Shown here one piece after another: positions 1-5,886 of a stretch of 6,834 nucleotides of DNA. The position numbers and the translations under genes were made by a program. This stretch comes from Chlamydiota bacterium (lineage in GTDB: Bacteria > Chlamydiota > Chlamydiia > Chlamydiales > JAJFMK01): positions 1 through 6,834 of the forward strand of contig JAJFMK010000273.1 of assembly GCA_021772215.1 (NCBI GenBank). Direction: 5' to 3'. Position 1 is the first letter of the stretch; every line of letters starts with the position of its first letter. The notes beneath the pieces are model-generated. The model saw nothing but the letters and a program-made list of their open reading frames with translations, was not told the origin of the DNA and did no database searches.

Positions 1-1785
1 ATGGAGGATAAGAGTTGGCCCACTTTCGATAAGTTTGCTCTTCTATCCATAGAGGGTGAGCTTTTAGAGGGTTTAGTCTCTTTTGCCTACCTCTACCGCT
101 TCTCTGAAGAGCTGCTTAGGCTTCTTCTTTTTGGAGAGGGAAGTTTTGAACTGTTCTTTAAGAAGTTGGATACGATTCAAGATGCCAATGAGGATGACCG
201 CGATGCTCTTGGGGCAGGCTTTTTAGCTTTTCAGGAGAAGTATCCAGAGGATTATCAAAAATTTGGAACGGTCGTTTTATCTGATGTGGAGCCGATCCTA
301 ATGGGACAGCTGGCGGCTCTTGGGGTGGAATTTTTTCGAGAACGCATCTTTTTTGACTTTATTCGTGGTTACAATAGAGGGCAAAATCAAGGTGTGGAAA
401 ATAGGGTGGCTCTCTACAGGGGAGTTAAAGAGGGATCCTTAGAGCTTAAAAGAGCGCTCTTTTCCCACCTAATCAAGGCCTTAGAGAACCCCTCGCGCGC
501 GGATCTTCTACTTGAGTTTGACACCGGCGAAGAGGATAGCAAGATCGCTGTTTCTCTCCTGTTCAACTGTTCCGATGATCAGATAGACCAGGTGAGGCGA
601 GTTCTCCATTGCTCGCTACTAATCCGTGAAAATCTTGAAGAGTTGCGGGGCGTTGTCGATTCGGTCTCCAGGACGTCGTTCGCTACGTTTGATATGTCTG
701 GCCTTGAAGCAATTGAGAGGGAGTTCGCTGAAAAGAATGATCTTACGATGCTCGGTGAGATAATTGAGTATATTCGCAGCTGGCCAATGGAGGGCAGTGC
801 GTTGGTTCACGTTATTAGACGTCTTAGAGAGGCCGACCAAACAAAAAAAGAGCGCTTCATTCAGCGCATCTTTAAGGCTAAAGAGGATGGGTACATCCCT
901 GATCAAGAGCTGCTAGAAAAATTGAAAAGATTTCAAGTCCCAGGGCTATTTGTTGAAGTTCTGATTACGCTTTTTGAAAATAGCACCGTTTCAAGAGCTG
1001 AGTTGTTTCAACTCGTTAAAGAGTTTGGACAGGGTGATCTCGCTGATACATCCTATCAAATTGTCGCCCAGTTTATCCCTATTCAAATAGAGGGGCGGGT
1101 GCCCTGGATTGAGATCTTTAAGTATCTACAATCTCTTTCCCCAAACGATGTGAAAGAGATTAGTGATCAAATTCTTTGGGCATTAGAGAATATATCGAAT
1201 AAGGACCTTACCGAGTTTCTTCGGGCCTATAGACCTGGAAAGCCCGACGGTGAAGTGGTCGTGGTAACTGAGAAGGAGAGAACTTTAATTAAGGACCATT
1301 CCTTATACTTTGATCTTCTCTACCATCTACTTTTCCCTGTAAGCAGCGCTCCTTCACCCCTTATCGCCAACTTGATAGAGATAAAAAAGTTAGAGGAGGG
1401 GGCCTTGGAGATGTTGATGCAGAATCTAAAAGAGTTATCCAGTTCGCCTCATCTTGTAAACTTAAGAATATCCCCTCGCTATTTTGTCTATTTAGTTGAG
1501 CGGGCATCTCAGGTGAATCGAGAATACCTTCGCGAGCAGATTCGCCATGGGCTGCTTTTGGGTCCAGATCTAACAAATGATAGAGTAGATCAATATTGCA
1601 ACCTGGAAGGAGTAAGACAGACATACCTTCATCAATTGATTGCGGGGATAAAAGAAAAGGATAGGACAAGCTACAATATCGCAATCTTAATTCAGGTTTT
1701 TGCCAATAACATCGGCAAATCTCTGGCAGCATTAAAAGAGGATCTTGAAAAATTTGATTGTGTCCGTGATCTTCTTAAATTATGA
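1..1785 (+). CDS. Hypothetical all-helical cytosolic protein, coupled to a symporter gene
   Basis: I do not recognise this 594-residue protein. It has no signal peptide and no membrane-length hydrophobic stretch. It is rich in Leu, Glu, Lys and Phe in an amphipathic pattern, so it should be a soluble, largely alpha-helical protein. Two stretches of about 28 residues (333-360 and 370-398) have a similar pattern (x-E-L/I-F, a polar turn, then a second helix), which hints at HEAT-like helical repeats. This is only an impression. A short loop rich in Gly, Pro and Val at 411-422 may separate two halves. The ATG is the first base of the window, so an upstream start or ribosome binding site cannot be assessed. 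The stop TGA overlaps the ATG of the symporter gene (ATGA), indicating co-transcription and translational coupling. By context it could be an accessory or regulatory partner of the transporter, or an unrelated operon member. Coding status is very likely because of length and the tight junction; function is unknown. Confidence 0.85.
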   Translation: MEDKSWPTFDKFALLSIEGELLEGLVSFAYLYRFSEELLRLLLFGEGSFELFFKKLDTIQDANEDDRDALGAGFLAFQEKYPEDYQKFGTVVLSDVEPILMGQLAALGVEFFRERIFFDFIRGYNRGQNQGVENRVALYRGVKEGSLELKRALFSHLIKALENPSRADLLLEFDTGEEDSKIAVSLLFNCSDDQIDQVRRVLHCSLLIRENLEELRGVVDSVSRTSFATFDMSGLEAIEREFAEKNDLTMLGEIIEYIRSWPMEGSALVHVIRRLREADQTKKERFIQRIFKAKEDGYIPDQELLEKLKRFQVPGLFVEVLITLFENSTVSRAELFQLVKEFGQGDLADTSYQIVAQFIPIQIEGRVPWIEIFKYLQSLSPNDVKEISDQILWALENISNKDLTEFLRAYRPGKPDGEVVVVTEKERTLIKDHSLYFDLLYHLLFPVSSAPSPLIANLIEIKKLEEGALEMLMQNLKELSSSPHLVNLRISPRYFVYLVERASQVNREYLREQIRHGLLLGPDLTNDRVDQYCNLEGVRQTYLHQLIAGIKEKDRTSYNIAILIQVFANNIGKSLAALKEDLEKFDCVRDLLKL

Positions 1786-3104
1786 ATTTTCTGCTTTTCC
1801 TCTCTTTGCTTTTCCTGTTTCAGCTCTTCTTTGCCCTACTCTCGAAGAGGATGGCGCGTAGGCAAAAAGATGGAGAGGACTACTTCTTAGCGCGCCGCTC
1901 GGTTAGCTTTTTTCCTCTGATGATGACCTTTTTTGCCACACAGGTGGGCGGTGGGGCCATATTAGGAGTAGCTGAAGAGGCGTACCGTTTTGGAACCATC
2001 GCCTTTTTCTATCCTTTAGGGATCGCTTTAGGGTTGATCATCTTAGGGTTAGGTGTAGGGCGTCGCATCGCTAGCTTGCAGCTCAATACAGTAGCCCAGC
2101 TGTTTGAAGAGCTCTTTGGCTCTCCTCTCTTTCGAAAATTTGCTTCGCTTTTGTCGATGATCTCGCTTCTCATGATCTTAGTGGGACAGTTGATTGCTTC
2201 GAGTAAATTTTTGGTCAGCTTAGGGCTGACAAGCCAGTGGCCCTTCATCCTCTTTTGGCTTCTTGTGATCTACTATACGGCTAGAGGGGGATTGAGTGCT
2301 GTCATCTTCACCGATGCGCTCCATGCGCTGGTCTTCTTTTTCTCCTTAAGTTTTTCACTGCTCTTTGTGAATCAGGCAGGTGAGCTTCCTTCGATGCAGG
2401 TAGAGTTTGGCGAGGCGAGCTGGGTCGGCTGGTTTTTGATGCCGCTCGCCTTCATGCTAATCGAACAGGATGTGGGCCAGCGCTGCTTTGCCGCTAGAAG
2501 CGGCCGCACCGTCTCGTCGGCCGCTCTATCTGCAGGTTTAATGACCCTTCTTCTCTGCATCGTACCGCTCTATTTTGGGATGATGGCTAAAAGCTTAAAT
2601 CTAGATGTTCCTAAAGGGGGAAGCGTTCTAATGAGCGCCGTCACAGCGCTGACAAACCCCTGGATTTGTGCTGTTGTGGGCTATGCTGTAATGGCGGCGA
2701 TTATCTCCACCGCCACATCGCTGATCAACGCTATCAGCTCCAACCTCGCGCAAGATTTTCCCCTCTTTCAGACGCAAGATATCTCTTTGTTAAGATGGAT
2801 TACAGCCTCGATTGCGACGTTTGCCATCGCCCTATCATATGGATTTGGAAATGTTTTGACTCTTTTAACTCAGAGTTGTGAGCTCTCTGTCAGCTGCATG
2901 CTTGTGCCGATATTGACAGCTCTCTATACGACCAGAAGGGGTTATTTAGACGGCGCGCTTCCCTTTCTCTTAGGGTTTTTAGGCTTCTTTCTCTTTAGAG
3001 CTTGGCCGCCGCCGATTCCAAGGGAGCTGGCGACACTTCTGCTCTCGGCTACGGGTTTAGCTCTTGCGCCGCTTTTACGACGAGAGCAGCCAGTGCGCTC
3101 ATAG
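1782..3104 (+). CDS. Sodium:solute symporter (SSS) family permease
   Basis: This 440-residue inner membrane protein is a member of the SSS family (LeuT fold), which uses the sodium gradient to import small solutes. Roughly 12-13 hydrophobic segments are visible, for example near residues 2-20, 45-65, 71-93, 121-145, 172-198, 243-268, 295-318, 337-359, 391-407 and 415-432. Family landmarks include YFLARR (34-39) before the first core helix, a Gly-rich TQVGGG (53-58) in it, YTARGGLSAVIFTD (165-178), EQDVGQR (228-234), and a core helix with AAIISTATSLINAISSN (305-321). The Ser-Thr at 309-310 lies where the family's second sodium site is usually found. Length is slightly below the usual 480-600 residues. 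The substrate cannot be read from sequence. The start overlaps the previous stop by 4 bp and lacks a clear Shine-Dalgarno, so translation probably depends on reinitiation. The last 56 bp overlap the end of a convergent small ORF. Confidence 0.93.
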   Translation: MNFLLFLSLLFLFQLFFALLSKRMARRQKDGEDYFLARRSVSFFPLMMTFFATQVGGGAILGVAEEAYRFGTIAFFYPLGIALGLIILGLGVGRRIASLQLNTVAQLFEELFGSPLFRKFASLLSMISLLMILVGQLIASSKFLVSLGLTSQWPFILFWLLVIYYTARGGLSAVIFTDALHALVFFFSLSFSLLFVNQAGELPSMQVEFGEASWVGWFLMPLAFMLIEQDVGQRCFAARSGRTVSSAALSAGLMTLLLCIVPLYFGMMAKSLNLDVPKGGSVLMSAVTALTNPWICAVVGYAVMAAIISTATSLINAISSNLAQDFPLFQTQDISLLRWITASIATFAIALSYGFGNVLTLLTQSCELSVSCMLVPILTALYTTRRGYLDGALPFLLGFLGFFLFRAWPPPIPRELATLLLSATGLALAPLLRREQPVRS

Positions 3105-3240
3105 CCCTGTCAGGAGGAGAGCCTTCACCTGTCAGAGATGAGGGTTCAGCAGGAAGCATTGAAGTGGCAGGGACGTCACCTGGTTCTGGATTAAATTCAC
3201 TGTAAAAAGTTGATCCTTCAACGGGAGGAATTCCGCTCAT
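3049..3240 (-). CDS. Candidate small protein downstream of the type III chaperone
   Basis: This ORF encodes 63 residues and begins 2 nt after the stop of the SycD-like gene (TAA-AC-ATG on the - strand). AGAGAGG lies 6 nt before the ATG, overlapping the last chaperone codons, which is good support for translation. The protein has a Pro-, Ser- and Glu-rich, probably disordered first part (1-44) with several short Pro motifs, then a short hydrophobic helix around residues 46-60 (pattern AMSALAALVVKAAQ). No signal peptide is seen and I know no matching family. Inference: by position it could be a small partner or secretion substrate of the chaperone, or a degraded remnant of a translocator gene. 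Against it are the overlap with the symporter end, a weak terminator-like hairpin inside its early codons, and its short length. The antisense strand is also open here, which weakens the ORF argument. Confidence 0.5.
   Translation of the reverse strand: MSGIPPVEGSTFYSEFNPEPGDVPATSMLPAEPSSLTGEGSPPDRAMSALAALVVKAAQELNP
3204..3222 (-). terminator. Weak hairpin plus T5, possible terminator of the chaperone gene
   Basis: On the - strand GTTGA-AGGA-TCAAC (3222-3209) forms a 5-bp stem with a 4-nt loop, followed directly by TTTTT (3208-3204). It begins about 20 nt after the chaperone stop, the right place for an intrinsic terminator. The stem is short with only two G-C pairs, so efficiency would be low. 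It sits inside codons 8-14 of the 63-codon ORF, so the two readings compete. Confidence 0.25.
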
Positions 3241-3242
3241 GT

Positions 3243-4022
3243 TTAACCTCTCTTGGCAAGTTTAATTTTTTTCAAAAGCTCTTTGGTGAGCGGCCGCAGC
3301 GCCTCATAGTTGGGCGAATTTTGTAGCTTATCTTTGGCGAGATGGAGATGATCTTCAGCTAGAGCTGGATCGCCCAGTGCCAGCTGGCACTGCGCTAAGA
3401 AGATGTCGAAGGTAGGGTCATCCTCTTTGAGCTCACGAGCACGCATATAGGCGGGGATCGCTTCTTCGAAATGGCTTAAGTCAAAGTAACAGGCGGCGAG
3501 GCCGAGCCAAAATTCATATGTTTTGGGACAAAGCTGGATTAAGAGATAGAAGATCGCAAGGGCTTTGCGCAGCTCTCTTGTGTGGATAAAGTCTCTGGCC
3601 ACTTGGTAGAAGGTGAAGATCGTCTCGTTGGAGAGTTTAAAACCTTTTTGAAGGCTCATGTTTTTCTTCAGCACCTCATCCATAAAGGAGCTAAAGGAGC
3701 TTAAAGAGACGAGCTGCCTATTCCACGCTTCGACCTCCTCTTCGATTTTACGGGTTTCGTAACGTGGCAGCTGCTGAAGGTGGCGCGGCAGCCCCTCCAT
3801 TAAAGCTTCATAACCTTCGCCGACCAGGTCGTAGGTCTTTTGGCTCTCTTGAGCAACCTCCTCTTCGATCGTTTTGGTTGCCAGCTCTTCTGTCGCCAAG
3901 CCGCCTTGATTGGCGGTTAGATACTCGGCGATCTTGGTCTTAATGACCGCCTCTGTGATCTTATTGAAGTAATTGAGATCTTCTTGTGTTAATTCCCACT
4001 CTTCCTGGGGGTATCCTATCAT
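3243..4022 (-). CDS. SycD/LcrH-like TPR type III secretion chaperone with long N-terminal extension
   Basis: This 259-residue cytosolic protein ends in a core (about residues 125-236) with the layout of class II type III secretion chaperones (SycD, LcrH, IpgC): a GFKL-type lead-in followed by three tetratricopeptide repeats near 134-167, 168-201 and 202-235. Visible repeat features include FYQVARDF, then FWLGLAACYFDLSHFEEAIPAY (171-192), then IFLAQCQLALGDPALAEDHL (207-226). Such chaperones bind the hydrophobic translocator pair before secretion and can also act in gene control. The first 110 residues are acidic and helical, probably partly coiled-coil, and are not part of the classical roughly 160-residue family form. 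Chlamydial relatives are also longer than the enterobacterial ones. No translocator genes follow within the window, so the client is unknown. The start is supported by a strong Shine-Dalgarno 6 nt upstream. It is divergent from tamA and convergent with the symporter gene. A generic TPR protein is the alternative. Confidence 0.85.
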   Translation of the reverse strand: MIGYPQEEWELTQEDLNYFNKITEAVIKTKIAEYLTANQGGLATEELATKTIEEEVAQESQKTYDLVGEGYEALMEGLPRHLQQLPRYETRKIEEEVEAWNRQLVSLSSFSSFMDEVLKKNMSLQKGFKLSNETIFTFYQVARDFIHTRELRKALAIFYLLIQLCPKTYEFWLGLAACYFDLSHFEEAIPAYMRARELKEDDPTFDIFLAQCQLALGDPALAEDHLHLAKDKLQNSPNYEALRPLTKELLKKIKLAKRG

Positions 4023-4026
4023 TCAC

Positions 4027-4034
4027 CACCTCCC
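4027..4034 (-). promoter_or_regulatory. Strong Shine-Dalgarno of the chaperone gene
   Basis: On the - strand GGGAGGTG ends 4 nt before the ATG at 4022. The wider GGGAGGTGGTGA resembles the full anti-16S complement. It fixes the start of the SycD-like gene and suggests efficient translation, in contrast with the weak site of tamA across the same gap. Confidence 0.8.
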
Positions 4035-4044
4035 TATAAATTTT

Positions 4045-4050
4045 ATTATA
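4045..4050 (-). promoter_or_regulatory. Probable -10 element of the chaperone promoter
   Basis: TATAAT is a perfect -10 consensus on the - strand. It would start transcription near 4038 and give a leader of about 15 nt holding the strong Shine-Dalgarno. No good -35 hexamer stands at 16-18 bp: the candidates read TGTCTA or ATGTCT, and the best TTGxxA-like match (4074-4079) is 23 bp away. The promoter may therefore be weak, need an activator, or use another AT-rich -10 in this region. Confidence 0.5.
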
Positions 4051-4066
4051 TACCTTTAGCTATTTA

Positions 4067-4095
4067 TAGACATTCCCAACTTTCTCTTATATAAT
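4067..4095 (+). promoter_or_regulatory. Sigma70-type promoter of tamA-tamB
   Basis: TAGACA at 4067-4072 (5 of 6 matches to TTGACA) is separated by exactly 17 bp from a perfect TATAAT at 4090-4095. The predicted start is near 4102, leaving a leader of about 15 nt before the tamA ATG at 4117. This is the clearest promoter in the window and should drive both tam genes. It resembles a housekeeping promoter rather than a specialised sigma factor site. Confidence 0.72.
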
Positions 4096-4116
4096 GGGAG
4101 CATTTCTTTAAAGAGT

Positions 4117-5886
4117 ATGAAATTTAAGCAGTTAGCACTATCACTTTTTTTTTCTCTGGGTCTTTTTTTATCAGTTGAGGCTCAAGAGGTTAGGTATGAC
4201 CTTCAGTTTGAGGGAGATTTAAGTCCGCTGATTGTCAATACCTTATACTCCGTCTCTCAGCTTCACCTTCTGCAAGATGACCCTCCAAAAAGCCGGATAG
4301 GCTTGCGGCGGCGCTCCGAAGCGGACCTGCCCAACCTAATAGATGGCCTCCATAGCCTCGCCTACTATAATGCTAAGTTAGAGCTCGATATTGACTATGA
4401 GAGCGACCCCATCGGGGTGACGATCGCTGTTGATCCGGGGCCTGTCTACCCGATTGCCGCCTTCGATATTCGCTATACGGCGGATGAGGAGTGTCTCGAA
4501 TGGATCACGGCTGCCGACTTAGGTTTGCGTATAGGACGCGCGGCATACCCTAAGACCATCTTAGATGCAGAGAGTGAGCTTTTGATTCTCCTAGCTCAGG
4601 AGGGATATCCTTTGGCGAACGTCACAAGGCGGCGTGTCTTAGCCGATCAGGCAGAGAAGGTGATACGGGTCGAGGTGACTGTCAATCCCGGGCTGAAAGT
4701 CGCTTTTGGTCCTACCCGTTTTGTCGGTCTTGAAACCGTAAGACAGCCCTTTGTCTATTCAAAGCTCTTTTGGCAGAGGGGGCAGGCTTACGATCCCTAT
4801 CTGGTTGCCAAGACGCAGCTCGACTTAGAGTCGAGCGGGCTCTTTAGCGCCATTTCGATTCAGCATGGCGAAGAGGTGATAGAGGATAACGAACTGCCAT
4901 TTACCATCTATGTCACCGAGGCGCAGCATCGCACAATCGGCTTTGGAGTCAGCTACAGCACCTATTTGGGACCGGGACTTCTCTTTCAGTGGGAGAACAG
5001 AAATATGCAGGGGATGGGCCGAAAATTGGGTTTGAAGACTGAACTCACTGCTAAAAAGCAAAACGCCCGTGCCGAGTATATCGTTCCAAACTTTCTCGAC
5101 CGCTGCCAGAGGCTAAAATTCCTTCTTGATGGCGAAAAGGAGCAGACGGAAGCCTTTAATGAGACCTACGTCAGTGTCTCTGGGTTGGTCGAAAGAAAAC
5201 TTACCGATCGCCATTGGCTCTCCTATGGCTTGAGCTTTAAAGAGCTCTCCTCGACGGGGTCTGACAACAACAACACCTTCCACCTCGCCAAGATTCCCCT
5301 GCAGTTTCGCTGGAATGGCGCTGATCATAGCTTAAGCCCCACCTCTGGCGGGACTCTCAATATTAAGTCGACTCCAACAGCTGAGATGGTGGGAGAGCGC
5401 TTTGGCTATGTGATCAATTATCTTACGGCTACGGCCTACTGGCCGCTTCTAGGGGATAACCTCGTCTTCGCCTTTCGCGCTACCACCGGTTCTATCTTCG
5501 GCTCTTCGAGGCGTGACATTCCACCGCCTGAGCGGTTCTATGCGGGTTCTGAGAGCACTCTTAGAGGTTATAAGTATCTGACTGTAAGCCCTTTGGATGA
5601 TGAAGATAAACCTATCGGTGGGCGCTCACTTATGATATACTCTATAGAGTCACGGTTTAAGCTAAAAAAGAATCTTGGCTGGGCATTCTTCTATGAGATC
5701 GGAAATGTCTATCGAAAAGAGTATCCGCAATTTGATCACAAACAGCTGCAGTCCTTTGGCTGCGGAATTCGCTATAACACCATCGTAGGTCCCCTTCGCG
5801 CTGACATCGCCTTCCCTATCAATCGACGTCCAGGCATAGATAACCGTAGCTTTCAATTTTACATTAATATTGGTGAAGCGTTTTGA
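4117..5886 (+). CDS. tamA: TamA-like outer membrane assembly protein (Omp85/BamA superfamily)
   Basis: This 589-residue outer membrane barrel is close to the length of E. coli TamA (577). A signal peptide covers residues 1-22 (basic MKFK, hydrophobic core, VEA before the likely cut at Gln23). About three POTRA-like periplasmic domains follow (roughly 24-105, 112-190, 195-268), with the typical SGLFSAISI helix-strand near 240-248. The C-terminal 16-strand barrel spans about 272-589. It contains FYAGSESTLRGYKYL (474-488) with the superfamily's conserved RGY motif of loop L6, then GGRSLMIYSIE (501-511), and it ends in Phe as barrel proteins usually do. TamA works with TamB to insert or move proteins or lipids at the outer membrane. 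The following gene is tamB-like, which favours TamA over BamA, whose usual length is about 800 residues with five POTRAs. Only a weak AAAGAG lies 1 nt before the ATG. The signal sequence contains T9 and T7 tracts. A general Omp85 protein is the alternative. Confidence 0.9.
   Translation: MKFKQLALSLFFSLGLFLSVEAQEVRYDLQFEGDLSPLIVNTLYSVSQLHLLQDDPPKSRIGLRRRSEADLPNLIDGLHSLAYYNAKLELDIDYESDPIGVTIAVDPGPVYPIAAFDIRYTADEECLEWITAADLGLRIGRAAYPKTILDAESELLILLAQEGYPLANVTRRRVLADQAEKVIRVEVTVNPGLKVAFGPTRFVGLETVRQPFVYSKLFWQRGQAYDPYLVAKTQLDLESSGLFSAISIQHGEEVIEDNELPFTIYVTEAQHRTIGFGVSYSTYLGPGLLFQWENRNMQGMGRKLGLKTELTAKKQNARAEYIVPNFLDRCQRLKFLLDGEKEQTEAFNETYVSVSGLVERKLTDRHWLSYGLSFKELSSTGSDNNNTFHLAKIPLQFRWNGADHSLSPTSGGTLNIKSTPTAEMVGERFGYVINYLTATAYWPLLGDNLVFAFRATTGSIFGSSRRDIPPPERFYAGSESTLRGYKYLTVSPLDDEDKPIGGRSLMIYSIESRFKLKKNLGWAFFYEIGNVYRKEYPQFDHKQLQSFGCGIRYNTIVGPLRADIAFPINRRPGIDNRSFQFYINIGEAF
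4145..4169 (+). repeat. Two poly-T tracts (T9 and T7) in the tamA signal sequence
   Basis: T9 at 4145-4153 and T7 at 4163-4169 fall in codons 10-13 and 16-18, encoding Leu and Phe of the hydrophobic core. A change of one base in either would frameshift the gene near its beginning. They may be only a by-product of Phe-rich coding, since nearly all these Phe codons are TTT. Confidence 0.8.
5872..5876 (+). promoter_or_regulatory. Shine-Dalgarno deciding the TTG start of tamB
   Basis: GGTGA lies 6 nt before TTG (5883-5885), inside the last codons of tamA. It pairs with the end of the anti-Shine-Dalgarno. A stop codon in the tamB frame at 5874-5876 leaves TTG at 5883 as the first possible start. 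Confidence 0.5.

Larger units (their letters stand above)
4045..4095. repeat. Inverted repeat formed by the two divergent -10 regions
   Basis: ATTATATA (4045-4052) and TATATAAT (4088-4095) are perfect 8-bp inverted copies separated by 35 bp. Each contains the -10 box of its own direction. The arrangement is back-to-back promoters sharing the central 35 bp, including the tamA -35 hexamer. The symmetry may follow simply from both sides matching the -10 consensus. Confidence 0.55.

Noticed and set aside
1361..1732. A 123-codon - strand ORF opposite the unknown first gene.
   Set aside because: Low-complexity Leu/Ser/Pro/Arg-rich translation, no ribosome binding site seen, and it lies wholly opposite a long coherent frame.
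3106..3135. Direct repeat CCTGTCAG at 3106-3113 and 3128-3135.
   Set aside because: Only 8 bp, two copies, in different frames of the overlapping ORF; expected by chance.
3112..3194. AGGAGG at 3112-3117 on the + strand, followed by an 18-codon ORF from 3138.
   Set aside because: The spacing to the ATG is 20 nt, the peptide is too short, and the purine run is explained by Pro/Ser codons of the opposite-strand ORF.
3002..3205. A 67-codon + strand ORF starting inside the symporter gene and running past its end.
   Set aside because: It has no ribosome binding site, starts in the wrong frame within a clearly coding region, and is largely antisense to the better supported 63-codon ORF.
4117..5886. 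Calling the barrel gene BamA, the essential assembly factor.
   Set aside because: It is much shorter than the usual BamA, has room for only about three POTRA domains, and is followed at once by a TamB-like gene.
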